In this document: in pieces, positions 8,051 to 15,400 of the stretch
How the letters are laid out: each line of letters starts with the position of its first letter
Numbering within the stretch: position 1 is the first letter of the stretch
Assembly (NCBI GenBank): GCA_964393035.1
Contig: CAYMRX010000001.1
Coordinates: 558,001-622,000, forward strand
Source of the DNA: Tabrizicola_A sp964393035
Lineage (GTDB): Bacteria; Pseudomonadota; Alphaproteobacteria; Rhodobacterales; Rhodobacteraceae
Direction of reading: 5' to 3'
DNA length: 64,000 nucleotides
Notes under the pieces: generated by a model
Database searches by the model: none
Told to the model about the DNA's origin: nothing
The model's input: only the letters and a program-made list of their open reading frames with translations
Made by a program: the position numbers and the translations under genes

Positions 8051-8860
8051 TTACAGGCCCAAGACATCCATCATGTCATAACGACCGGGCTTTTGCCCCT
8101 GCCCCCAAAGGGCCGCGCGCAGCGCGCCACGGGCAAAGATAGTGCGGTCGGTCGCCACATGGCGCAGGATGATCCGCTCGCCTTCGCCCGCAAACAGCAC
8201 ATCATGTTCGCCCACGATGTCCCCGCCACGGATGGCGGAAAAGCCAATGCTGCCGCGTTCGCGCGCGCCGGTGATGCCATCGCGGCCCGATACCTTTGCC
8301 GCCTCCAGCGCCACCCCGCGCCCGTCAGCGGCGGCCTGCCCCAGCATCAGCGCCGTGCCAGAAGGCGCGTCGACCTTCATGCGGTGATGCGCCTCGATCA
8401 CCTCGATGTCCCAATCGGCATCCAAGGCCGCCGCCACCTTCTGCGTCATCCGGGTCAGAAGGTTGACGCCAAGGCTCATGTTGCCGGCCTGAATCACCAC
8501 CGCATGCCGGGCCGCCGCATCCAGTTTGGCGTGGTGCGCAGCTTCCAGCCCCGTGGTGCCGACCACATGCACAGCGCGGGCCTGTGCGGCGAGGGTGGCA
8601 AACTCCACCGTCGCGGCGGGCGCTGTAAAGTCGATCACCGCTTGGGCGCGGGCAAAAACCTCCAGCGGATCATCGGTGACCACCACGCCCAAGGGCGCGC
8701 CACCCATGGCCTCGCCCACATCACGGCCAAGCCATGGGTTCCCGGTGCGCTCCACGCAGCCGACCAGCCGCGCCTTGCCCGAGGCGGTGATCGTCTTGAC
8801 CAACATCTGCCCCATGCGGCCCGACGCCCCGGTGACAACGATTCCCGGCAGGTTTTCCAT
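8051..8860 (-). CDS. dapB: 4-hydroxy-tetrahydrodipicolinate reductase
   Basis: A 269-residue DapB. The N-terminal nucleotide site is GIVVTGASGRMGQML (about 6-20). The signature EAHHRMKVDAPSGTA supplies the catalytic His-His and the Lys. The protein reduces hydroxy-tetrahydrodipicolinate with NAD(P)H in the lysine and diaminopimelate pathway. The start MENLPGI gives the normal family length; the frame continues upstream for 26 residues that do not resemble DapB. Divergent from rbfA with an 88-base spacer. Confidence 0.95.
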   Translation of the reverse strand: MENLPGIVVTGASGRMGQMLVKTITASGKARLVGCVERTGNPWLGRDVGEAMGGAPLGVVVTDDPLEVFARAQAVIDFTAPAATVEFATLAAQARAVHVVGTTGLEAAHHAKLDAAARHAVVIQAGNMSLGVNLLTRMTQKVAAALDADWDIEVIEAHHRMKVDAPSGTALMLGQAAADGRGVALEAAKVSGRDGITGARERGSIGFSAIRGGDIVGEHDVLFAGEGERIILRHVATDRTIFARGALRAALWGQGQKPGRYDMMDVLGL

Positions 8861-8948
8861 GGCATACCCCTTTGTTCCAAGGCCCCCTTTAGCGCCCTTC
8901 GACCCATGCGAAAAGCCCGGCGTTGCGGGCAAGGCCAAAAGGGCTTAC

Positions 8949-9377
8949 ATGCGGCCCATGTCGAACAAACGCTTCCACTCCGCCAACGGCCCCTCGCAAC
9001 GCCAGCTTCGCGTCGGCGAACTCATTCGGCGCACCCTGTCTGATGTGCTGAACCGGGCCGAAATTCATGACCCCGAGCTGAACGCCATGTCGATCACGGT
9101 CGGCGAAGTGTCCTGCTCGCCCGATCTCAAGGTGGCCACGGTTTACGTCATGCCGCTGATGGGTTCGGTCCCGGTTGAAGCGGCCATTGCCGCACTTGCG
9201 CGCAACAAGGCCGAACTGCGCCACCGCGTCGCCGATGGTTTGACGCTGAAATATGCCCCCGACCTGCGCTTTCGCCCGGACGAGACCTTTGACCGGCTGG
9301 ACGAGACGCGGCGCATGTTCTCGGACCCTTCGGTGGCGCGCGATCTTGGCCCCGAGGCCGACGAAGATGAAGATTAA
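8949..9377 (+). CDS. rbfA: Ribosome-binding factor A
   Basis: A 142-residue RbfA with the KH-like fold sequence RQLRVGELIRRTLSDVLNR, DPELNAMSITVGEVSCSPDLKVATVYV and LKYAPDLRFRPDETFDR. It helps mature the 16S rRNA 5' end in the small subunit. The start at 8949 (MRPMSNKR) is preferred because AAAAGGG lies five bases before it; the ATG at 8958 is the alternative. Its end overlaps the next gene by 11 bases. With truB, rpsO and pnp it represents the widespread rbfA-truB-rpsO-pnp cluster. Confidence 0.95.
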   Translation: MRPMSNKRFHSANGPSQRQLRVGELIRRTLSDVLNRAEIHDPELNAMSITVGEVSCSPDLKVATVYVMPLMGSVPVEAAIAALARNKAELRHRVADGLTLKYAPDLRFRPDETFDRLDETRRMFSDPSVARDLGPEADEDED

Positions 9378-10089
9378 GGCGGCACTGGTTGCGCTGTGCC
9401 TGCCCGGCATGGCGCAGGCGGTGACCTGCCAAGATGATATCTTTGAGGGTGCCTCCTATTCGATATGCGAGGTTGCGCCGGGAGAAGACCTGCGGCTGTT
9501 TCTGAACGGGCCAGATGGCCCCTATGGCAGCTTTGCGGCCCTTGTCACCGGGCTGGAGCCGACAGGGCACGCATTGGCCTTTGCAATGAACGCCGGCATG
9601 TTCCACGAAAACCTCGCGCCGGTTGGACTTTATATCGAGAACTTTCAGCAAAAAGCGCGCATCGTCACCTCGGACGGGCCGGGCAACTTTGGCCTTTTGC
9701 CGAACGGGGTGTTCTGCGTGGGCGATGGTTTTGCGGTGATCGAAAGCCGCCGTTTCAAAGCAGCCCCGCCGGCCTGCCGCTACGCCACCCAAAGCGGCCC
9801 GATGCTGGTGATCGACGGGGCGCTGCATCCCAGTTTTGTGCGCGAGTCCGACAGTTACAACTATCGCAATGGCGTTGGTGTGGCCGAGGATGGCCGGGCG
9901 ATCTTTGTCATCTCGAATGATGCGGTGAACTTTCACGCCTTTGCCCGTTATTTCCGCGATATTGTCGGCGTGAAGAATGCGCTTTTCCTTGATGGCTCTG
10001 TCTCGCGGCTTTATGCGCCGCAACTGGACCGCGACGATATGGGCTTTCCGATTGGCCCGATCGTTGGCGTTGTGACGGCAAAGGACTAA
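9367..10089 (+). CDS. Secreted DUF2233 / phosphodiester glycosidase family protein
   Basis: A 240-residue protein with a short signal peptide (MKIKAALVALCLPGMAQA, cleavage after about 18) and a DUF2233/NAGPA-like domain. Landmarks are FAMNAGMFHENLAPVGLYI, GNFGLLPNGVFCV, ATQSGPMLVIDG, NGVGVAEDGRAIFVIS and NALFLDGSVSRLY. The family includes phosphodiester glycosidases and is usually exported; the substrate is unknown here. It overlaps rbfA by 11 bases and ends one base before truB, so it travels inside the translation operon. I recall this position from other Rhodobacteraceae but cannot check it here. Confidence 0.82.
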   Translation: MKIKAALVALCLPGMAQAVTCQDDIFEGASYSICEVAPGEDLRLFLNGPDGPYGSFAALVTGLEPTGHALAFAMNAGMFHENLAPVGLYIENFQQKARIVTSDGPGNFGLLPNGVFCVGDGFAVIESRRFKAAPPACRYATQSGPMLVIDGALHPSFVRESDSYNYRNGVGVAEDGRAIFVISNDAVNFHAFARYFRDIVGVKNALFLDGSVSRLYAPQLDRDDMGFPIGPIVGVVTAKD

Positions 10090-10090
10090 G

Positions 10091-10999
10091 ATGGCACGCA
10101 GCAAAAAGGGTCGGCCGGTCAATGGCTGGCTGGTGGTGGACAAGCCTGCGGGCGTGGGGTCGACCACGGTGGTGAACAAGGTGAAATGGGCCTTTGGCGC
10201 CCAAAAGGCGGGCCATGCCGGCACGCTGGACCCGGCGGCGACGGGGGTTCTGGCGGTGGCCTTGGGCGAGGCGACCAAGACGGTTCCCTACATCACCGAC
10301 GCGCTGAAATGCTACCGCTTCCGGGTGACCTTGGGCGCTTCGACCACGACCGATGACGCCGAAGGCGAGATTGTCGAAACCCGCGACAGCCGCCCGTCGG
10401 ACGCCGAAATTGATGCCGCGCTGGCGGCCTTCCGCGGTGCGATCGAACAGGTTCCGCCGCAGTTCTCGGCCGTCAAGGTCGATGGCGAACGCGCCTATGA
10501 TCTGGCGCGCGAGGGCGAGGTGATGGAGCTTGCCGCCCGCCCCCTTTGGGTGGAGCGGCTGGAGATTCTGGCCCGACCGGACGCCGATCATGTCGATCTG
10601 GAAATGGTCTGCGGCAAGGGTGGCTATGTGCGTTCCATCGCCCGCGATCTGGGCCGCGCCTTGGGCTGCCTTGGCCATGTGCAATGGCTGCGCCGGGAAT
10701 GGTCAGGACCGTTCTGTGCCAGTGATGGGGTGTCCTTGGAGGACATCGACCGGCTGGCCAAATCGCCCGAGATTGACGCCTTGCTGAAGCCCTTGGAATT
10801 GGGTCTGGCCGATCTGCCGGAACTGCCCTGCACGCCGGAAGGCGCTGCGCGCTTGCGCAATGGCAATCCCGGCATGGTGCTGACCGCCTCCGTGCAATAT
10901 GGCGACGAGGCTTGGGCCAGCTATCAGGGGCGCCCGGTGGCGGTCGGGATTTACAAGGCGGGCGAACTCCACCCGTCGCGCGTCTTCAACCTCGACTGA
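10091..10999 (+). CDS. truB: tRNA pseudouridine-55 synthase
   Basis: A 302-residue TruB. The catalytic aspartate is Asp47 in GHAGTLDPAATGVL, with NGWLVVDKPAGVGST before it and the KGGYVRSIARDLG motif in the middle. It makes pseudouridine 55 in the T-loop of tRNAs. A C-terminal PUA-like extension (about 240-302) matches family length. It starts one base after the DUF2233 gene, and its TGA is followed directly by the ATG of the DUF1643 gene. Confidence 0.96.
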   Translation: MARSKKGRPVNGWLVVDKPAGVGSTTVVNKVKWAFGAQKAGHAGTLDPAATGVLAVALGEATKTVPYITDALKCYRFRVTLGASTTTDDAEGEIVETRDSRPSDAEIDAALAAFRGAIEQVPPQFSAVKVDGERAYDLAREGEVMELAARPLWVERLEILARPDADHVDLEMVCGKGGYVRSIARDLGRALGCLGHVQWLRREWSGPFCASDGVSLEDIDRLAKSPEIDALLKPLELGLADLPELPCTPEGAARLRNGNPGMVLTASVQYGDEAWASYQGRPVAVGIYKAGELHPSRVFNLD

Positions 11000-11509
11000 A
11001 TGATCCGGCGGGCGCATCAAAAGGGCGATGCGGCGAGCGCGGCGGTCTATTCCGATTGCGAAACCTACCGCTACGCGCTGACGCGGGAATGGTCGGCGGG
11101 GTCGCGCCTGTTATGGGTGATGCTGAACCCGTCAACCGCCAGCGAATTGGCCAATGATCCAACGGTCGAACGCTGTGAACGCCGGGCGCGGGCCTTGGGG
11201 TTCGGCGGCTTTCGGGTGGTCAATCTATTTGCCTTGCGCGCCACAGATCCGCGCGCCTTGCGGGCCGTCGCCGATCCGGTGGGGCCCGACAATGACGCCG
11301 CTCTGTCCGAAGGGGTGATCTGGGCCGATGCCATTCTGTGCGGCTGGGGTGGCCATGGCGCGCTGCATGGGCGCGACCGCCTTGTGGCCGCGCAGTTGCA
11401 ACAAGCGGGCAAGCCGCTATGGCATCTTGGCCTGACCCAAGCCGGCCTGCCGAAACATCCGCTGTATATCGGATATGCCGTGCAGCCCACCTTGTGGGAA
11501 CGCCCCTAA
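11000..11509 (+). CDS. DUF1643 family protein
   Basis: A 169-residue cytoplasmic protein. The family block is clear: LLWVMLNPSTASE, DPTVERCERRARALGFGGF and VNLFALRATDPRAL, then ILCGWGGHGAL. DUF1643 proteins occur widely in bacteria and phages; the biochemical role is not established. The gene starts at the base after the truB stop, so it is probably cotranscribed and coupled to it. It converges on the RTX gene with a four-base gap. Confidence 0.85.
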   Translation: MIRRAHQKGDAASAAVYSDCETYRYALTREWSAGSRLLWVMLNPSTASELANDPTVERCERRARALGFGGFRVVNLFALRATDPRALRAVADPVGPDNDAALSEGVIWADAILCGWGGHGALHGRDRLVAAQLQQAGKPLWHLGLTQAGLPKHPLYIGYAVQPTLWERP

Positions 11510-11513
11510 CGGC

Positions 11514-12506
11514 TCAGGCCGCTTGCAACTGCACCGCGGCCAAATCCAGTGCTGCGCCATTGGTCAGGCTGGCCAACGGCACCCCATCCAGCATCAGGAT
11601 CGTTGCCCCACCCCCCGATCCAAGCGTCAATTCTGGGGCGGGATGCAGGGTGGCATCATACATCACCACCAACTGATCTTCCGCAGGGTCGAAATCGGTG
11701 ATTTGCACCACGGGCTGACCCGGCGCAAAGTCTTGCAGCGTGAAACGATCGGCCCCTTGCCCGCCATTGCCGGAATCGCCAGCCTCAAGATGCAGCTCGT
11801 CATCGCCATGGCCGCCGTTCAGGAAATCGACCGCGGTATCGCCTTCGGCCGCCAGCCCCCCGGACAGCGTGTCATTGCCAGCTCCGCCCTCCAGATCATC
11901 CGCGCCCGTGCCGCCGGTCAGCAGATCATGGCCGCTGCCGCCATCCACGAGATCATTCCCGGCCTGCCCGTCCAACTCGTCATCACCGGTGCCACCGATC
12001 ACGCTGTCATTGCCGTCGCCGCCCGCGGCGCGGTCATCGCCTTCGCAACCGGCCAGAAGGTCATCCCCGGCATCGCCCGTCAGCGCATCATCCCCTTCGT
12101 TGCCCCAAAGGCTGTCATCGCCATCACCCCCGGCAAGAACATCATGGCCAGCACCACCGGCAAGGCCATCTTGCCCCCCCGCCCCCATAAGGCTGTCTGC
12201 GCCATCCTGCCCCTGCAACACATCGTTGCCCTCGGCGCCCGCCAGGGTCAGATCGGGGTCGGCCATGTCTTCGCTGTCATTGGATTGGGGCAGGCCATCC
12301 TGTTCATCCGCCCTGTCACCCATGCCTTCCGGGGCTGCGGGAGGATCAACCGAGGCAGGTTCATCCTCCATGAAGGCGGTTGAGACGCCCCAGCCTTCGG
12401 TTTCGGGCGATACATCTTCGTCATGGCTGCTGTCCGCCGCGTCCGATGGCGTGTCCATCGACAAGCTGGCCATGATCGCCCCCAACAAACCCACCAAACC
12501 AAGCAT
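11514..12506 (-). CDS. RTX-type calcium-binding repeat protein
   Basis: About 330 residues. A hydrophobic N-terminus (MLGLVGLLGAIMASLSM) is followed by an acidic linker (about 17-88). Then come roughly 13 nonapeptide repeats of the GGxGxDxLx type (about residues 90-218, for example GGAGHDVLAGGDGDDSLWG). A non-repeat C-terminal domain of about 110 residues contains QITDFDPAEDQLVV. Such repeats fold as calcium-filled beta-rolls and usually mark type I secreted proteins; no type I exporter is in the window. The start is uncertain: an ATG at 12551 and a TTG at 12578 are also in frame. The gene lies on the opposite strand between truB-DUF1643 and rpsO. Confidence 0.8.
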   Translation of the reverse strand: MLGLVGLLGAIMASLSMDTPSDAADSSHDEDVSPETEGWGVSTAFMEDEPASVDPPAAPEGMGDRADEQDGLPQSNDSEDMADPDLTLAGAEGNDVLQGQDGADSLMGAGGQDGLAGGAGHDVLAGGDGDDSLWGNEGDDALTGDAGDDLLAGCEGDDRAAGGDGNDSVIGGTGDDELDGQAGNDLVDGGSGHDLLTGGTGADDLEGGAGNDTLSGGLAAEGDTAVDFLNGGHGDDELHLEAGDSGNGGQGADRFTLQDFAPGQPVVQITDFDPAEDQLVVMYDATLHPAPELTLGSGGGATILMLDGVPLASLTNGAALDLAAVQLQAA

Positions 12507-12691
12507 TCGACAACCCCGAGACACCCAAGCCCTGCAACCCCGCAGAGCCATGACCAGATAACATACCGCCACCGGCAAAAGCCTTTGACCTTTGCCACCA
12601 TAGCGCGAAATGCCCTTTTCTCCTACGACCGCATCCAGACAAGTCGAACAATCTTGACCGATGGTTAACTGAACCTGCCCCCCGTTGCGGG

Positions 12692-12722
12692 AAGCCGGGC
12701 GCGATTCCGGGCTTTCTTTTTT
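12692..12722 (+). terminator. Rho-independent terminator-like hairpin upstream of rpsO
   Basis: AAGCC-GG pairs with CC-(G)-GGCTT around a short loop, followed by TTTCTTTTTT. It is oriented on the plus strand, but no plus-strand gene lies between it and the DUF1643 stop 1.2 kb away. The rest of 12507-12748 holds no gene that I can see. Confidence 0.55.
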
Positions 12723-12748
12723 GGCCTTCCTCGTCTATACGCCCCCAT

Positions 12749-12841
12749 CCGCAGGAAACTGCGGCGCCCTCAGGGGCATCAAGGGCCTTGCTGGACGACA
12801 TCCCGGCTTGTGCCGTCACCATGAACCCAAGGAGAAATCCG
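12749..12841 (+). promoter_or_regulatory. Structured rpsO leader, candidate S15 autoregulatory RNA
   Basis: A perfect hairpin CCGCAG-GAAA-CTGCGG with a GNRA-type loop occupies 12749-12764. A second small pairing, CCCTCAGGG, follows at 12768-12776. The ribosome-binding site AAGGAG is at 12829-12834, seven bases before the ATG. rpsO transcripts in many bacteria carry leaders bound by S15. That this is one is inferred from position and structure. Confidence 0.5.
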
Positions 12842-13111
12842 ATGTCGATCACCGTTGAAGAAAAAGCCCGCCTGATCAAGGAATACGCCACCAAAGAGAA
12901 CGACACCGGCTCGCCGGAAGTTCAGGTTGCGATCCTGTCGTCGCGCATCGCCACCCTGACCGAGCATTTCAAGGGCCACAAGAAAGACAACCACTCGCGT
13001 CGTGGTCTTTTGATGATGGTTGCCCAGCGCCGCAAGCTTTTGGACTATCTGAAAGCCAAGGACGAAGGCCGTTATGCCTCGCTGATCTCGCGTCTGGGCC
13101 TGCGCCGCTAA
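12842..13111 (+). CDS. rpsO: 30S ribosomal protein S15
   Basis: An 89-residue S15 of standard length. The signature DTGSPEVQVAILSSRI is followed by LTEHFKGHKKDNHSRRGLL and ends LGLRR. It binds 16S rRNA helices 20-22 early in assembly of the small-subunit platform. AAGGAG seven bases upstream of the ATG is a strong ribosome-binding site, and a structured leader precedes it. A terminator hairpin follows 22 bases after the stop, so the gene is probably monocistronic. In many bacteria it sits directly between truB and pnp; here other genes intervene on both sides. Confidence 0.98.
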   Translation: MSITVEEKARLIKEYATKENDTGSPEVQVAILSSRIATLTEHFKGHKKDNHSRRGLLMMVAQRRKLLDYLKAKDEGRYASLISRLGLRR

Positions 13112-13133
13112 GCGGATCAAAGGTTTGACTGAA

Positions 13134-13164
13134 GGCCCGTCGCGCAAGTGGCGGGTCTTTTTCT
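13134..13164 (+). terminator. rpsO terminator
   Basis: GGCCCGTC (13134-13141) pairs with GGCGGGTC (13150-13157) with G-T wobbles around an 8-base loop, followed by TTTTTCTTTT. It lies 22 bases after the rpsO stop. Confidence 0.85.
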
Positions 13165-13236
13165 TTTGTCGCAAGCGCCTATGGATAGGTCGCGCCCGGC
13201 AGCGGCAACGGCTGGCACGCGGGCAAAACTGGCAGC

Positions 13237-14127
13237 ATGACCGCTTTGCGCCCCTCGCTTCCCGTTTTCCTTGGCCTTGCCGCAGCACTGGTCGTCGCCT
13301 GGTCCTCGGGCTTTGTCGGCATTCGCTTTACCCACGATGTCGCCAATGTGCCGCAAATCCTGTTTGCCCGCAGCCTGTTTTCCGGGCTGGGCCTGTTGCC
13401 CTTCCTGATCGGGCCTTGGGCAAGGGGGCCCAAGATTGGCTGGCGCGACATTGCCGAGCAGGGGCTTTACGCCTTTCTGGGCATGTTCCTGTATCTTGGT
13501 GGCTTTGCCATGGGAATCGGCGCGGGCGTGCCAACCGGTCTGGTCGCGCTGATGGCCGATCTGGTGCCTTTGGGCATCGCCGCCCTGTCCGCGCCGCTGT
13601 TGGGCCAAGGGCTGAATGGTCGGCAATGGATCGGCACGGCCATCGCCTGCGCGGGGGTGCTGGCGGTGTCGGCCGATGCGCTGACGTTGGGACGCGCGCC
13701 TGCCTGGGCCTATGCCCTGCCCATTCTGGGGATGCTGGCCTTTGCGCTGTCCACCGTGCTGCAAGAGCGCCGGGGCGGCAGCGGGCTGACAATAACCCAA
13801 AGGCTGACGCTGCAATGCCTGTGGGCGGCCCTTCTGTTTGCGCCTTTTGCCGCCGGAACCAAGGGCCTGTTTCCGCCGATAACGGCCGGTTATGTGCTGG
13901 GGATCGGCTGGCTGGTGCTGCTGGCGACCTATGGCGGCTGGCTGATCTATTACCAGTTCTTGCGGCTTTATCCGCCCGCCGTTGTGTCGGCGGTGGTCTA
14001 TCTGTCCCCTCCTGTCACCATGCTGTGGTCTTTCGCCCTGTTCGGCGAAGCCCTGACATGGCCGATGGCCCTGGGATTGATCGTGACACTGGCAGGCGTG
14101 GCCTTGGTCGCCGGGCGGAAGGGTTAA
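13237..14127 (+). CDS. EamA/DMT-family inner-membrane transporter
   Basis: A 296-residue drug/metabolite transporter with ten predicted hydrophobic helices in two EamA repeats. The first repeat begins LGLAAALVVAWSSGFVGIRF and includes GVPTGLVALMADLVPLGIA; the second ends LSPPVTMLWSFALFGEALTWPMALGLIVTLAGVALV. These are typical YdcZ/RhaT-like EamA features. Substrate cannot be read from sequence; many relatives export amino acids or other metabolites. The gene stands alone after the rpsO terminator and its stop overlaps the convergent desaturase gene by four bases. Confidence 0.88.
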   Translation: MTALRPSLPVFLGLAAALVVAWSSGFVGIRFTHDVANVPQILFARSLFSGLGLLPFLIGPWARGPKIGWRDIAEQGLYAFLGMFLYLGGFAMGIGAGVPTGLVALMADLVPLGIAALSAPLLGQGLNGRQWIGTAIACAGVLAVSADALTLGRAPAWAYALPILGMLAFALSTVLQERRGGSGLTITQRLTLQCLWAALLFAPFAAGTKGLFPPITAGYVLGIGWLVLLATYGGWLIYYQFLRLYPPAVVSAVVYLSPPVTMLWSFALFGEALTWPMALGLIVTLAGVALVAGRKG

Positions 14128-15152
14128 ACCTTTCGCGCCTCGGCAAAGGACATCAGGCGGTTGCTGTCTTCATCCCAAAGCTGCATCCGCACCGTACGCA
14201 GGCTTTGCCGGATCGTCATGCGGTTCATCTTTGCCAGATCGGCATGATCGCGCAGCACTTGCGGCAGGCGGTAGAAGGGGATGCGGCTGTACAGGTGATG
14301 GACATGGTGGATACCGATGTTCGCACTCAGCCATTGCAGGACTGGCGGCAGGACGTAGTAAGAGCTGCCCTCCAGCGCGGCGGCATGCAGATCCCAGTCC
14401 TTGTCATTCGACCAATGGGTGTTTTCAAACTGGTGCTGGACATAGAACAGCCAGACCCCGGCCGTGGCGGCCAAAAGACTGGTTGGCAGGAAGATCAGCA
14501 GGATCGGCGCCCAGCCACCAAAATACAGCATCAAACCCAGCGCCACCAGAATCGCCGCATTGGTGGACATGGCGCTGACCCAATATTTCAGATGGCCCAT
14601 CAGCCCCATCGGAATCCGGTTTTGCAGCAGGAACATATAGCCCGGCCCGATGCCGAACAGCACGATCGGGTTGCGATACAGCCGATAGAGCAAGCGCCGC
14701 GACGCGGAAAGCGCGCGATACTCTCCCACCGTCAGCGTCGTGATGTCACCGATGCCCCTGCGGCCAAGGTTGCCCGCGCTGGAATGATGAATGGAATGGG
14801 CGCGGCGCCAGACGTCATAGGGCGTCAGCGTCAGCACGCCCAGCACCCGCCCCAGCCAGTCGCTCACCGTGCGGCTCTCGAAAAAGGCACCATGGCCGCA
14901 ATCATGCTGAATGGTGAACAGCCGCAGAAGGAAGGCCGCATTGATGCAGGACAGCGCCAGGGTCAGCCAGGCGCTGACCGACAACGCCCACCATGCCAAT
15001 GCCCACAAAAGAAGGAAGGGGCCAATGGTCACGGTAAGTTCAAATACACTGCGTGATGTGTCGGGTTGGCGATATTTTGCCAGCACTTTGACCCAATCGC
15101 GGGCCGCCTTTACGCCCTGTGGTGCAGCGCCTGCCCCGTTGTCGATGAACAT
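14124..15152 (-). CDS. Membrane fatty acid desaturase
   Basis: A 342-residue integral membrane di-iron desaturase. The three histidine boxes are HDCGHG (83-88), HSIHH (119-123) and HHVHH (282-286), separated by hydrophobic segments (about 42-75 and 195-235). It introduces a double bond into membrane-lipid acyl chains using oxygen and reduced electron carriers. The regiospecificity (a delta-12-type or other acyl-lipid desaturase) cannot be assigned from these boxes alone. It converges with the EamA gene (four-base overlap), and its promoter lies in the 248-base region facing pnp. Confidence 0.87.
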   Translation of the reverse strand: MFIDNGAGAAPQGVKAARDWVKVLAKYRQPDTSRSVFELTVTIGPFLLLWALAWWALSVSAWLTLALSCINAAFLLRLFTIQHDCGHGAFFESRTVSDWLGRVLGVLTLTPYDVWRRAHSIHHSSAGNLGRRGIGDITTLTVGEYRALSASRRLLYRLYRNPIVLFGIGPGYMFLLQNRIPMGLMGHLKYWVSAMSTNAAILVALGLMLYFGGWAPILLIFLPTSLLAATAGVWLFYVQHQFENTHWSNDKDWDLHAAALEGSSYYVLPPVLQWLSANIGIHHVHHLYSRIPFYRLPQVLRDHADLAKMNRMTIRQSLRTVRMQLWDEDSNRLMSFAEARKV

Positions 15153-15303
15153 TGCCGTTTCTTTCTTTGTTTTGCCCTCAATACTGAACGGCAGGAACTT
15201 CGCAACTGTTATTGACGTCGCAGCGCCGCATCAGCCCAAAGCTCTTCCCAAACGCAGCGTTTTCCTGTATGCGCCCGCCATCTGTGACGTGAGGCCCGCC
15301 CCC

Positions 15304-15400
15304 GGCCGCATGCAAAGGATAGGGGGCGGCGGCAATGGGGCCGCCATGCAAAAGGAAGACATGGCAGGGGTCATGGGTGCTTCCACATAGGGAACGATAG
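15304..15400 (+). promoter_or_regulatory. pnp leader with near-duplicate segments and hairpin
   Basis: GGCCGCATGCAAAGGA (15304-15319) recurs as GGCCGCCATGCAAAAGGA (15339-15356), and GGCGGC-aatggg-GCCGCC (15328-15345) can form a hairpin between them. Each copy carries an AAGGA purine stretch. pnp leaders are cleaved and controlled by PNPase itself in other bacteria; a similar role here is inferred. The rest of 15153-15303 shows no gene. Confidence 0.4.

Noticed and set aside
11837..12243. Tandem DNA repeats as a possible CRISPR or minisatellite
   Set aside because: The period reflects the nine-residue RTX protein repeats; there are no unique spacers between identical repeats.
15346..15390. 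Fourteen-codon open frame just upstream of pnp as a leader peptide
   Set aside because: No proper ribosome-binding site at the right distance and no attenuator-like codon pattern; it overlaps the leader repeats, which explain the purine stretch better.
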